From the NCBI GenBank assembly GCA_944386445.1, contig CALXBD010000089.1, forward strand, positions 1-45,263: a DNA stretch of 45,263 nucleotides, read 5' to 3'. The position numbers and the translations under genes were made by a program. This document shows, piece by piece, positions 8,823 through 16,496 of the stretch (the stretch's first letter is position 1; each line of letters starts with the position of its first letter). The notes beneath the pieces were generated by a model. That model ran no database searches and was not told the origin of the DNA. It saw nothing but the letters and a program-made list of their open reading frames with translations. Source of the DNA: an uncultured Clostridia bacterium. GTDB taxonomy: Bacteria > Bacillota > Clostridia > Oscillospirales > Ruminococcaceae.

Positions 8823-10196
8823 TTACCCCTTTCCTTTTTGATATAGCTGCCGAAGCATCTGCCAGAGAGTATACTGCCATAAGTGCCAATTAACATGTTT
8901 GCCATATCGAATCAGACTTCCTTCGTACCATGCGCTTTGCTGCAAAGGCTTTGGCCGAATTCCCAGTTCCGATAGAAGATGGGGAAGCGCATGACCGGCT
9001 GCAATCCCTTGCTTAGACAAGGGCGCTGCCAACTGGAGGGTTTCGCCTGCCAATACATCGTCTGAAAAACGCACTCTCCCAAATAGTTCGACTTCTTTTG
9101 TGGAAGGATGACGCATGAATTGACACAGCAGTTCCCGCAGGACATGTCGTTCCTGACGGAGTTCTTCTTCTGTCAACCGTGGCGATGAACATGCGCCTGT
9201 CAGATTTTGAAAATCCTTAAAAAGAAACCGGTTTATCTCTGACGCAAGGAACTTGTTATACTCAGATATTTCCCCGAAACAGGGAAAATATTGATTTTCT
9301 TCTTTGCGATAGCCGATAGTCATCCCGTGAGGAGCTGTGTACACGGCTTCGAATACACAATTATTGAATAAAGCCTTTTCTGCTATTTCTCCTTCCGGCG
9401 TAAAATCATAGCAATGATAACTGTTTCTATCCACGGAACAGGGCAGTCCATATAATCCCCAATAATATCCTTCTAATTTTCTCTTTCGGCCCATGAGAGA
9501 CAGTGTATCTGTCAGGCTCTTCTGCATGGAACCCATCCAACCGCTGTCTACTAGGGCATCTGCCGTTTCTTCCATCAGGCCTTCCTGATAAAGGTAGCCG
9601 GTCAATAAATCCCAGGCTTTTTTGGAATGAGCATCCATCCACTCCATAAATGATGGACACAGCAGCAATTCTTCTTTCAGAATTGTCAGTTGTGCATCTG
9701 TGATGGCAGCATTCTGACCAAAGGGAAGCTGTAAAGCTTTCATGACAGACTCTCTCTCCGATGCCGTCAGCCCTGCCCGCTGCAAAACTTTTTTAGCCGT
9801 GACGCCGATACTTTTCCGGCACAGATAGTCAACGGCTTCGGAGTGGTTCAAGTGGTATAGCGGCTGCCGAAGGGAGAAGCGGGAACAGCAGAGATAGCGG
9901 CATTCCACTGTCAACTCGAATTTTTTACATAGGATTTGTGCTGCGTGGTATGGAAAATATCCATCCCGCGCAAGAAAGTACAGCCGTTTTTGTTGGTGTT
10001 TACACGCTTCTGCCAGGAGCCACCGCGTAAATCCGAACAGTACAGGAGCCAGTACATAGCTGCAGGTGATGGCCAGACTGTCCTCCTGGTCGCAATCCGC
10101 TATTCTGAGGGCTTCATACATCCAGGGCAGTTTTTTTAGATGTTTTTCATATTTGGCCTTTTGAATACGGCAGCTTTCAGAGTTTAGGACTTCCAT
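8823..10196 (-). CDS. Polysaccharide-locus protein with FLxRDG/VDxGWxGS domain
   Basis: 457 residues with no named family that I can assign. It shares ordered motifs with the C-terminal half of the HAD-fusion protein encoded at 5267-7264: LYFLARDGYF (74-79), CSRFSLR (104-110), ALVDSGWMGSMQKS (216-227), and FEAVYTAPHGMTIGY. This order and spacing make a common domain of roughly 300-350 residues likely. Here it has no HAD domain. No signal peptide or membrane segment is evident, so it probably acts in the cytoplasm on the growing polymer or its precursor. The start at 10196 lies 13 nt after AGGAGGT and overlaps the upstream GT2 gene by 20 nt. Confidence 0.7.
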   Translation of the reverse strand: MEVLNSESCRIQKAKYEKHLKKLPWMYEALRIADCDQEDSLAITCSYVLAPVLFGFTRWLLAEACKHQQKRLYFLARDGYFPYHAAQILCKKFELTVECRYLCCSRFSLRQPLYHLNHSEAVDYLCRKSIGVTAKKVLQRAGLTASERESVMKALQLPFGQNAAITDAQLTILKEELLLCPSFMEWMDAHSKKAWDLLTGYLYQEGLMEETADALVDSGWMGSMQKSLTDTLSLMGRKRKLEGYYWGLYGLPCSVDRNSYHCYDFTPEGEIAEKALFNNCVFEAVYTAPHGMTIGYRKEENQYFPCFGEISEYNKFLASEINRFLFKDFQNLTGACSSPRLTEEELRQERHVLRELLCQFMRHPSTKEVELFGRVRFSDDVLAGETLQLAAPLSKQGIAAGHALPHLLSELGIRPKPLQQSAWYEGSLIRYGKHVNWHLWQYTLWQMLRQLYQKGKG

Positions 10197-11022
10197 ATCT
10201 TAAAAAATTACCTCCTGCCTTTATCCGCCGGCGGATCTGATGCCTGGCTTTGCTGGGGATCAGTCCCACCAGAAGCGGTTTGAGTACGTAGGGCAAGGAA
10301 GATGGCTTTAAGATTCCCAACTTTCGGAATCCTGCCAAGCGCACGACAGTTTCCCGTATTCTTCGTTTATAGGCTCGCCTGGTTTCAGAATGGATGTCTT
10401 CCCGATACAGCAGCAGCGGTTTTTGCAGATTATATCCCTGATACCCTTTTTGATGAAGCCGCATAAACAGCTCATAATCTTCGCATAGAAGATTTTTTCT
10501 GGAAGTGCTGTATCCATGAACCTGTTCCAACACTTCTCTGCGAAACATAACAGATGGGTGGATATAAGGGGAGTAGTGTAAAAAGCTCGCTTTGTGCGGA
10601 ATCCTTGGCATTTTTAATTTGCCCCATACGCCATGGCTGTCTATCAATTCCGCATTACTTCCCACCCATGCGTATTCCGGATGGGATTCCAAAAAGCAAA
10701 TTTGCTTTTTCAGCCGGCCGGGAAGGGAAATATCATCGTCGTCCATCCGGGCAATATATGTTCCTGAGGACTGCCGGATACACTGGTTGAGGGCATAACC
10801 GAGTCCGCGATTTGTTTTTCCGCCGATGACCCGGATCCGTTGATCCATGGTTGCCGCCTTATTGATGAGTGGTTTATATTTTGTTTCCGAACCATCGTCA
10901 TAGATAAGCAGTTCCCATTCTGGAAGGTCCTGGTTGATGATAGAGTGGATCGCCTGCAGAAAGTACGCGGTATTGGGATTGTATACCCCCATAATGACGC
11001 TGACTGTTACTTTTTTTTCCAT
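10177..11022 (-). CDS. GT2-family glycosyltransferase
   Basis: 281 residues, a single GT-A domain. VSVIMGVYNPNTAYFLQAI, LLIYDDGS, NRGLGYALNQCI and the metal-binding YIARMDDDDIS mark the nucleotide-sugar site, and CEDYELFMRLHQKGY is the ED motif carrying the likely catalytic base. The basic C-terminal tail (KARHQIRRRIKAGG) may hold it at the membrane surface, as in WaaE/WbbL-like enzymes. ATG at 11022 follows GAGGAAATGG and overlaps the GT4 gene end by 16 nt. Acts in assembly of the polysaccharide repeat; sugar specificity cannot be read from sequence. Confidence 0.9.
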   Translation of the reverse strand: MEKKVTVSVIMGVYNPNTAYFLQAIHSIINQDLPEWELLIYDDGSETKYKPLINKAATMDQRIRVIGGKTNRGLGYALNQCIRQSSGTYIARMDDDDISLPGRLKKQICFLESHPEYAWVGSNAELIDSHGVWGKLKMPRIPHKASFLHYSPYIHPSVMFRREVLEQVHGYSTSRKNLLCEDYELFMRLHQKGYQGYNLQKPLLLYREDIHSETRRAYKRRIRETVVRLAGFRKLGILKPSSLPYVLKPLLVGLIPSKARHQIRRRIKAGGNFLRYGSPKL

Positions 11023-12215
11023 AATTCCATTTCCTCTGCTGGTTGGTCGATGCTGGCGTAGATTTCCCGCATGATCCGAATGGTGTTTGCTTTGCTAAAC
11101 GGTTCAGCGGAAGCACGGCAGCAGACTGACATCTCTTCTCGTTGTTTGGGGTTCATCCGCCGGATCATCTCGATCCCTTTCAAAAAACTTTCACTGTCAT
11201 CGTGTCTGCAAAGATATCCGTTCTTTCCATGCCTCATATATTCCCGTGTTCCACGGTTGTCAGACGCAATGACCGGTATACCCATTGCAAGCGCTTCCAG
11301 CCCTGCCATTCCGAGGCCTTCCCGTTTGGACGGAAAGACCGCTGCATCGGCCCCTCCAAGAATCTCCGGCATATTGGTACAGTAGCCGTATAGTGTAACA
11401 ACGTCCTCCAATTTCATGTTTTTAATCCATTCTTCCAGCCTCTGTCGGAAGAACCCGTCTCCGCAGATTCCATACCGTATATTTATCTGCCCATCAGAGC
11501 GTTCCCGCAGCTTTTTTAGAGCTTCCAATACGATCCGATGGTTTTTGTTTTCGTTCAGTTCTCCGGCTGAAACAAGAAAAAATGTATCAGTATCAATGTT
11601 CAACTGTTTTCGCCAATATTGCCGCTCTTCCTGCGTGGGCGGCCGAAACCGTTCTAAATCCAGTCCTGCTCCCGGGATCCGGTAAATTCTACCTCCCTTT
11701 TTAATTGGGAGTTTCAGGGCACTTTCATAATCTTCGGAATTGATCACAATCAGGACGTCTGTATATCTGGCAAGAAAACGCTCAGCCTGATAATAGAGCA
11801 GGCGATTGGTCAGCGGCGCTCCGCGATAAAAATGGAATCCGTGAGCCGTATAAATGATATGAATACGGCGATAATGGCTGAGTCTTCCCGCCAAACGCCC
11901 CAAAACTCCTCCTACCGGCGTGTGGCAGTGAATTGCCTGAATCGGATACTGCTTCATCAAATTGAGAAGTTCTTGCAGCGCCTGCCAGTTGTCCTGGAGA
12001 ATAAAAGGTGAGCGTGCAATTTCAATATGATGGATTAGCACCCCCATTTTTTGAAGCTCTGTTTCGTTGGAAATATATTCCGGTTCCCGCAAATTGGCAG
12101 CATAATGTACAACATACCCCATTTGCTGAAGAATTCGTACATTTTCCTGTTCGAATTTCCAGACAAAGTCTTTTGTAGTTGCCAAAATCAAAATATGTTT
12201 TTCGATGATGGACAC
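11007..12215 (-). CDS. GT4-family glycosyltransferase (first gene of polysaccharide operon)
   Basis: About 402 residues, GT-B fold. The acceptor half starts KHILILATTKDFVWKF; the donor half has LVSAGELNENKNHRIVLEAL and the family GT4 signature FPSKREGLGMAGLEALAMG with the E(x7)E motif, then PVIASDNRGTREY. It resembles N-acetylgalactosaminyl/galactosyl transferases that initiate or extend capsule repeats on the lipid carrier. I place the start at GTG 12215 (preceded by AGAAGGG), since an in-frame TTG at 12290 lies only 4 nt past a TATAAT box and has no ribosome binding site. If the TTG is used the protein gains 25 residues. It is the most upstream gene of the locus. Confidence 0.85.
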   Translation of the reverse strand: MSIIEKHILILATTKDFVWKFEQENVRILQQMGYVVHYAANLREPEYISNETELQKMGVLIHHIEIARSPFILQDNWQALQELLNLMKQYPIQAIHCHTPVGGVLGRLAGRLSHYRRIHIIYTAHGFHFYRGAPLTNRLLYYQAERFLARYTDVLIVINSEDYESALKLPIKKGGRIYRIPGAGLDLERFRPPTQEERQYWRKQLNIDTDTFFLVSAGELNENKNHRIVLEALKKLRERSDGQINIRYGICGDGFFRQRLEEWIKNMKLEDVVTLYGYCTNMPEILGGADAAVFPSKREGLGMAGLEALAMGIPVIASDNRGTREYMRHGKNGYLCRHDDSESFLKGIEMIRRMNPKQREEMSVCCRASAEPFSKANTIRIMREIYASIDQPAEEMELWKKK

Positions 12216-12293
12216 GACCCTTCTTTTGGGGTAAAACAGTAGCTTGGATGACAGCTCCGAGTTTGTCGAATCAATATCATTTTCACCCAAAAT

Positions 12294-12299
12294 ATTATA
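12294..12299 (-). promoter_or_regulatory. Possible -10 box of polysaccharide operon promoter
   Basis: A consensus TATAAT on the minus strand in an AT-rich stretch before the GT4 gene. No good -35 hexamer is present at 16-18 nt (AACAAG at 17), so an activator or a different promoter may be involved. It lies between the terminator of the upstream operon and the first glycosyltransferase gene, the expected place. Confidence 0.4.
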
Positions 12300-12333
12300 T
12301 TTTATTCTACCGGTTGCTTGTTGACCGCTTATA

Positions 12334-12363
12334 TAAAATAAGGCCGCCGGTTAATCGGCGGCC
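12334..12363 (-). terminator. Intrinsic terminator of Fe-S operon
   Basis: Perfect 8-bp stem GGCCGCCG/CGGCGGCC with a 6-nt loop, followed on the minus strand by TTATTTT. It ends the leftward operon of QueG-like genes just before the polysaccharide operon begins. Confidence 0.85.
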
Positions 12364-12374
12364 TTGCATGGCGG

Positions 12375-13316
12375 TTACTCTGTTTGAAAGCTTTCCAGTG
12401 GGAATGCCCACGGTGTCCGTTTCCGGAAGGGGGTTTTGAATTTTTTGCTTAAAACGCCTTTTTCCTCCAGATGAATGTAGCATGCTACATCACAGGCGCG
12501 TCCGCAAATGGAACATTGATAGCTGTGCATTGCTGGCGGATAAAAATGGATTTGATCCAGAATTTTCCGGGCTTTTTCGGGAGTCAACCGGGCTTCACCG
12601 GCAATGATCTCAAGACGATCCGGAAAATCGGAAAAGGCATCTGGCGGCATGAACGGATTACGGGTTCCATTTGCGCCGTTATAATAAACGGCACACTGCC
12701 ACGAATCTAAATGGCCGTTGTTGTCAATAGCGTGTCCCGGACATGCTTCTGCGCACTTCCCACAGCGGTCGCAAAGCATGGGTTCCCTGACCGGATCCGC
12801 TTCCAACTCCGCGTCGGTCAGTACAAAGCAGCAACGTACCATCGGCCCAAATTCCTGGGTCAGCAGTGCGCCGTGAAAGCTCTTTTCTCCCAGTCCACAG
12901 GCTACAGCTGCCTCGATAAAGTCAAACTGAGGTTCTGCTGTTTTCCTCCTGTAAACCAACGCGTATGCTACCTCCGGATTGGTACTGTTTTCGTCTTCCA
13001 TGATGGTTTGATGCCTTCTTTGAGGAATTCCCAAATATCCCTCTTCTTCCAAAAGCAGGCTTACTTGCAGTGCAGCTCCGGGCATGATGGTTTCTTCCAA
13101 CGTTTCTACACCCATGGTGGTATACTGGTAATAAGTAGAACCCTCTTCAATTCCCCGATAACACCCCCGCAGTACCCGGAACCCTAACCCGATCACGGTT
13201 TTTGTTTCGGGGAAGATGTCAAAAATCTTGTGATCCGGCGCAAATCGTTCCGCAGGGGCAAATCCTACCAGATCAGCCCCATAAGACTTCGCAGCCGCGA
13301 TAATCCGCTCTTTCAT
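12375..13316 (-). CDS. QueG-like double [4Fe-4S] protein, paralogue 3
   Basis: 313 residues from the ATG at 13316, which overlaps the preceding stop (ATGA) and follows AAGGAGG. The N-terminal half resembles the cobalamin-binding part of epoxyqueuosine reductase and reductive dehalogenases (KTVIGLGFRVLRG; AVACGLGEKS; LLTQEFGPMVR; FVLTDAELEAD). Two cysteine clusters follow: LCDRCGKCAEACPG (CX2CX2CX3C) and SICGRACDVACY (CX2CX3CX3C as seen with the preceding Cys), plus a conserved WQCAVYY. HEAT repeats of true QueG are absent, so tRNA modification is unlikely. It probably transfers electrons to, or reduces, an organic substrate. It is the last of three tandem paralogues; a cobalamin cofactor is possible but not proven. 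Confidence 0.8.
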   Translation of the reverse strand: MKERIIAAAKSYGADLVGFAPAERFAPDHKIFDIFPETKTVIGLGFRVLRGCYRGIEEGSTYYQYTTMGVETLEETIMPGAALQVSLLLEEEGYLGIPQRRHQTIMEDENSTNPEVAYALVYRRKTAEPQFDFIEAAVACGLGEKSFHGALLTQEFGPMVRCCFVLTDAELEADPVREPMLCDRCGKCAEACPGHAIDNNGHLDSWQCAVYYNGANGTRNPFMPPDAFSDFPDRLEIIAGEARLTPEKARKILDQIHFYPPAMHSYQCSICGRACDVACYIHLEEKGVLSKKFKTPFRKRTPWAFPLESFQTE

Positions 13317-14218
13317 AGCAAGCCTTCCTCCTTTAAGTGCCGATAACACGCGATGTCGCAAGCTTTCCCGCAAAGGCAAGGCGAGTAGCCGTTTTGCGTG
13401 TTGGGAAGAAAATTCAGCTTTGGATATAGTGCTCGGGCCGATTTCGCATCAAAACGTTTTTTACCGCAGCGGATAGCATCCTGTTCCGGATCACCCGCCA
13501 GAAAATCCTCCTCCTGAAAGGGATTAGAACGGTGGGCACCTTTATAGTATACCGAACACTGCCAGGTATCCAGGCCTTCCGGGCCAATGGCGTTGCCGGG
13601 ACAGGCATCTGCACATTTTCCGCAGTTGTCACAAAGTCCTCCGGGAAAAGCCGGGTCCGGTTCCAGCGGAGCATCAGTAATCAGAAATGCCCACCGCAGG
13701 AAAGGCCCATACTTTGGAGCCAGAATGTGACCGCTCAGTCCCACCTGGCCCAGTCCGCAGGCTTCAGCCGCCTTTCCAAAGTCGATCATTACGTCCGGAA
13801 CTGGCTTTCCAGGAGCCACGGCCACCGCATGAACCAGTTCATAGGTATCCAGCACCTCGGGATTCGTCGTTTTGTCCCCCTGTCGGCGCAGATTGGGAAC
13901 TGTGCGCTGTAGGCAGGCGTCCCATCCCTCATCCTCAATGAGCCTCGCCATTTTGATGAGGAAGATTTCCGCCCATTCCTCGTCTATGTATTTAACTCCC
14001 ATTGTCGTATAGGCGTAATGCTGCCGGCTGGTCTCCAGCAGATGGTAAAGTCCTCTCGGAACTGCAAATCCGAAGCCAATGATAGCCTTTGCCGCCGGGA
14101 GAATCTGCAATGGGTCTTTGGACAACGCTTCTCCTTTGAATAAGTCCAGGCTTCCGATTCCGCAGAGACTGGCTCCATATTCCCGTGCTTTCTCTTTAAT
14201 AAGCTGCGCAGTCAGCAT
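13313..14218 (-). CDS. QueG-like double [4Fe-4S] protein, paralogue 2
   Basis: 301 residues. KAIIGFGFAVPRGLYH and EACGLGQVGLSGHILAPKYGP match the QueG/RdhA-type core, followed by LITDAPLEPDP. Ferredoxin-like cysteines lie at C196, C199, C202 and C206 (LCDNCGKCADACPG), with a second set at C281, C283, C287 and C291 (CLCGKACDIACY) and the shared WQCSVYY (C221). Start ATG at 14218 is preceded by GAGGAGGG. It is 12 nt downstream of paralogue 1 and overlaps paralogue 3, so all three should be made together, perhaps as a heteromeric complex. No HEAT or corrinoid-protein domain is appended. Confidence 0.8.
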   Translation of the reverse strand: MLTAQLIKEKAREYGASLCGIGSLDLFKGEALSKDPLQILPAAKAIIGFGFAVPRGLYHLLETSRQHYAYTTMGVKYIDEEWAEIFLIKMARLIEDEGWDACLQRTVPNLRRQGDKTTNPEVLDTYELVHAVAVAPGKPVPDVMIDFGKAAEACGLGQVGLSGHILAPKYGPFLRWAFLITDAPLEPDPAFPGGLCDNCGKCADACPGNAIGPEGLDTWQCSVYYKGAHRSNPFQEEDFLAGDPEQDAIRCGKKRFDAKSARALYPKLNFLPNTQNGYSPCLCGKACDIACYRHLKEEGLL

Positions 14219-14230
14219 TCTGATCCCTCC

Positions 14231-15313
14231 TCACCGATCTAGCTTCCAGGGCTTTCCGGTCCGCAGCGGAGCCCGGAATCGTCCTTCCATACAGCCGCCT
14301 TTTTTCTCCAGCATGCTGACGCAGGCTCGGATACAGCCTCCGCACTTGGCCATATTGTAGCCTACCCAGCTGGGAAAGTATTTTTGCAGCGCCGTATATA
14401 CCTTCAAGATTTCCTGCTCGTCTGCAACGTCGGTTTTTCCTTCCAGCAAGTCAAGATCACCGTTTTCGTTTTTATCGAAGACCTCTTTGGGTACAAACGG
14501 ATTATAATATCGTCCTGCATGGGTATAAAAGGCGTAGCAGCGCCACATGTCAATATCGCCCCACTCGCAGATTTTGCCGTCCAGATCCACCCGGACTGTC
14601 CGGTCCATGGGGATGCACTGTCCAGGACATTCCCGGACACAGGCATAGCAGCGGCGGCACAACGGTTCTCCATGATACATCTCATCGTATTCCAGCTCTG
14701 CGTCCGTAAACAGAAAAGCCACCCGTTGAAGTGGTCCAAATTGTGGCGTCAATAGCATTTTACTGTAGCCAATTTCTCCCAGTCCGCAGGCTACGGCCGC
14801 CAGCCGGAACTGAAACTGTAAGTCCGGCGCAACGGTTCCTTCCCGGACAGGACGCGTAAACTGTACGGAACGATGATGGGCAGTCGAAGTCCGGGCGCTT
14901 TCGTTGACCTCGATTTGCTCTTCAGGCGAAAGAGTATTGCCGGGAGAGCCGTCCATATCCGAAACACAGCCCCGTGCGCCGGTATTACGGTAAACAAAGG
15001 CTTCATATCCTTCATCTTCGATTACCTTTCCCACTTGGTACAAAACCGCCGGGGCAAAAATTTCATTGATCCCGCCGTAGGCCATGGAAGGATACTGGTA
15101 AAACTGTGTTCCTTCTTCGATTCCCCGTTGAACCCCCCGGGGGATCCGGAAAATAAATCCGATTACACTTTTTGCTTCCGGAAACAGGAACCGGGGATTC
15201 ATCTCATCCGGAGCCCCTTTGAGCCGGGACATGGGAGCGATTCCACAAGCATCGGCACCGGCTGCGAGAGCCGCCTCTTTGATCATTTTACTGGTCAGCA
15301 CTTTACTCATCAT
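14231..15313 (-). CDS. QueG-like double [4Fe-4S] protein, paralogue 1 (largest)
   Basis: 360 residues. Same core as the two downstream paralogues: KSVIGFIFRIPRGVQRG, AVACGLGEIGYSKMLLTPQFGP, LFTDAELEYD, then CRRCYACVRECPGQCI and a shorter second set KCGGCIRACVSM, with WRCYAFY in place of WQCxVYY. It carries a unique insert of about 40 residues (around 110-150) that may form a substrate loop. The start codon at 15313 overlaps the upstream stop (ATGATG; the second ATG at 15310 has slightly better spacing from GAAAGG). Divergence among the three copies suggests different roles rather than simple duplication. Confidence 0.8.
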   Translation of the reverse strand: MMSKVLTSKMIKEAALAAGADACGIAPMSRLKGAPDEMNPRFLFPEAKSVIGFIFRIPRGVQRGIEEGTQFYQYPSMAYGGINEIFAPAVLYQVGKVIEDEGYEAFVYRNTGARGCVSDMDGSPGNTLSPEEQIEVNESARTSTAHHRSVQFTRPVREGTVAPDLQFQFRLAAVACGLGEIGYSKMLLTPQFGPLQRVAFLFTDAELEYDEMYHGEPLCRRCYACVRECPGQCIPMDRTVRVDLDGKICEWGDIDMWRCYAFYTHAGRYYNPFVPKEVFDKNENGDLDLLEGKTDVADEQEILKVYTALQKYFPSWVGYNMAKCGGCIRACVSMLEKKGGCMEGRFRAPLRTGKPWKLDR

Positions 15314-16371
15314 CCTTTCATATATTCTGTTGTCTCCATTCCCAGAGATATTTCCTCAGGCAGCCGGACGCGAATATTTTCGTAGACTTCGCTGCAGTAT
15401 CCGCAGCTGCCGCAGTTTTTCCGACAATGAAGAACCGTTTCCCCAAAGTCTTTCGGGAACTGGCCGTTTTCCAAAAGTTCCGGATAAAGGACTCCGGTGT
15501 GGTCCGGCTCCAGCAGCCCTAAAACGCTGCCGGAATACTTCTCCATACAATATGCTCTAAGGATTTGCGCCGGATGGGAGGTGACGCGGGTAGCCAGCTT
15601 CATGGCAGGGAACAGTCCTTCATATAAAGAGACGTCCTCCGGGCGGATGAAACCTACATCCCGAATCAAAGATACCCGTTTTTCGGGTTTTGTCAGGTAT
15701 TCTCGGCAGATACCGGGAAAATCATAGGCGTTGTCCATGGCTGCAATCTCTGCCTCATGAGACACCAGGTTGTCGTGAAAGGTGTGGGCCGGACAGTAGT
15801 TCATGCAGCCGCTGTTAGCCAGAGCAAACAGTCCCTTTCCGTTTTCGTGGCACCAATCCCGGAGTTCCTCTATGACTTCCAGATTTCGATTTTGTTCCCG
15901 CTGAAGGTAGAATTCATCAAAATATTCTGCCAGACAATCCATGCCCTGCTGCGTACCGATCCCCATATTTACCGAAGCGCGTACCTTCAGCTCCGGAAAA
16001 TTGTTTCGTATGAATTTGGCAATCAGCGGCGATGCTGTTGTCACCGAATGAATTTGGTATTTTCCTGCTAAGCTCTCTACCGTTCGTCCGACCTTCAGGA
16101 AAAACGCCCGGGACTGGCTGTCCTTTCCGTAACAATTCCCGTTAAAGAGCAGATTCAGCGGAATGCCGGCATCTGAAATGATTTTTAAATCCTCTGCCTG
16201 TTGTGTCTGGGCTTCCCATTCCGTCATCTCCCCGTTTTGGTACATCGTGCCCCGGCCGCTGGCAAAGTTGCCCCAGGAAAAGTAAACCTCATAAAGATGC
16301 TCCTTTTGCCGGAGAATCTCCTCCAAAAAATCCCGGGTAGGGCGCATTTGATAGCCTGCCATAAACTGCAT
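15310..16371 (-). CDS. U32 peptidase/UbiU-UbiV-like Fe-S protein
   Basis: 353 residues. A TIM-barrel-like protein related to the U32 'collagenase-like' group, which includes RlhA, TrhP and the O2-independent hydroxylase pair UbiU/UbiV. Cysteines suited to an Fe-S cluster are at C80, C189 and C193 (GCMNYCPAHTF), and a second group sits near the end: C316, C320, C323 and C326 (CRKNCGSCGYC), unusual for plain U32 peptidases. Other motifs: NLLFNGNCYG, VRASVNMGIG, FIRPEDVSLYEG. ATG at 16371 lies 9 nt after AAAGGA. As first gene of an operon with three Fe-S proteins, it may carry out a redox modification rather than proteolysis; that is inference. Confidence 0.72.
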   Translation of the reverse strand: MQFMAGYQMRPTRDFLEEILRQKEHLYEVYFSWGNFASGRGTMYQNGEMTEWEAQTQQAEDLKIISDAGIPLNLLFNGNCYGKDSQSRAFFLKVGRTVESLAGKYQIHSVTTASPLIAKFIRNNFPELKVRASVNMGIGTQQGMDCLAEYFDEFYLQREQNRNLEVIEELRDWCHENGKGLFALANSGCMNYCPAHTFHDNLVSHEAEIAAMDNAYDFPGICREYLTKPEKRVSLIRDVGFIRPEDVSLYEGLFPAMKLATRVTSHPAQILRAYCMEKYSGSVLGLLEPDHTGVLYPELLENGQFPKDFGETVLHCRKNCGSCGYCSEVYENIRVRLPEEISLGMETTEYMKG

Positions 16372-16389
16372 CAGCTCACGTCCTTTCCA

Positions 16390-16406
16390 AACAAAAGAAT
16401 TTTGTT
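16390..16406. promoter_or_regulatory. Inverted repeat in leader of Fe-S operon, candidate operator
   Basis: Perfect 7-bp inverted repeat AACAAAA-GAA-TTTTGTT, located just downstream of the presumed start of the leftward transcript and upstream of the U32-like gene. Its place suggests binding of a regulator, possibly the divergent AraC protein. Confidence 0.45.
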
Positions 16407-16414
16407 CTGATACC

Positions 16415-16443
16415 TTGATTATACAACCTCATCACCCTATAAT
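16415..16443 (+). promoter_or_regulatory. Promoter of AraC-type regulator gene
   Basis: TTGATT, 17-nt spacer, TATAAT, reading right to the regulator gene at 16497. The -35 overlaps the -10 of the opposite promoter. Confidence 0.7.
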
Positions 16444-16446
16444 AAA
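16418..16446 (-). promoter_or_regulatory. Promoter of U32/QueG-like operon
   Basis: Consensus TATAAT at 16418-16423 on the minus strand with a poor -35 (TTTATT) 17 nt away. A weak -35 with a perfect -10 fits an activator-dependent promoter, and it overlaps the divergent regulator promoter. Confidence 0.6.
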
Positions 16447-16496
16447 TAGAGAAACAAAAACTAAAACTTTCAAAAACAAAGATTTGGAGGAGTTTT

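Noticed and set aside
12375-15313. True epoxyqueuosine reductase (queG) function
   Set aside because: No HEAT repeats and no queuosine genes nearby; three copies in one operon argue for another substrate.
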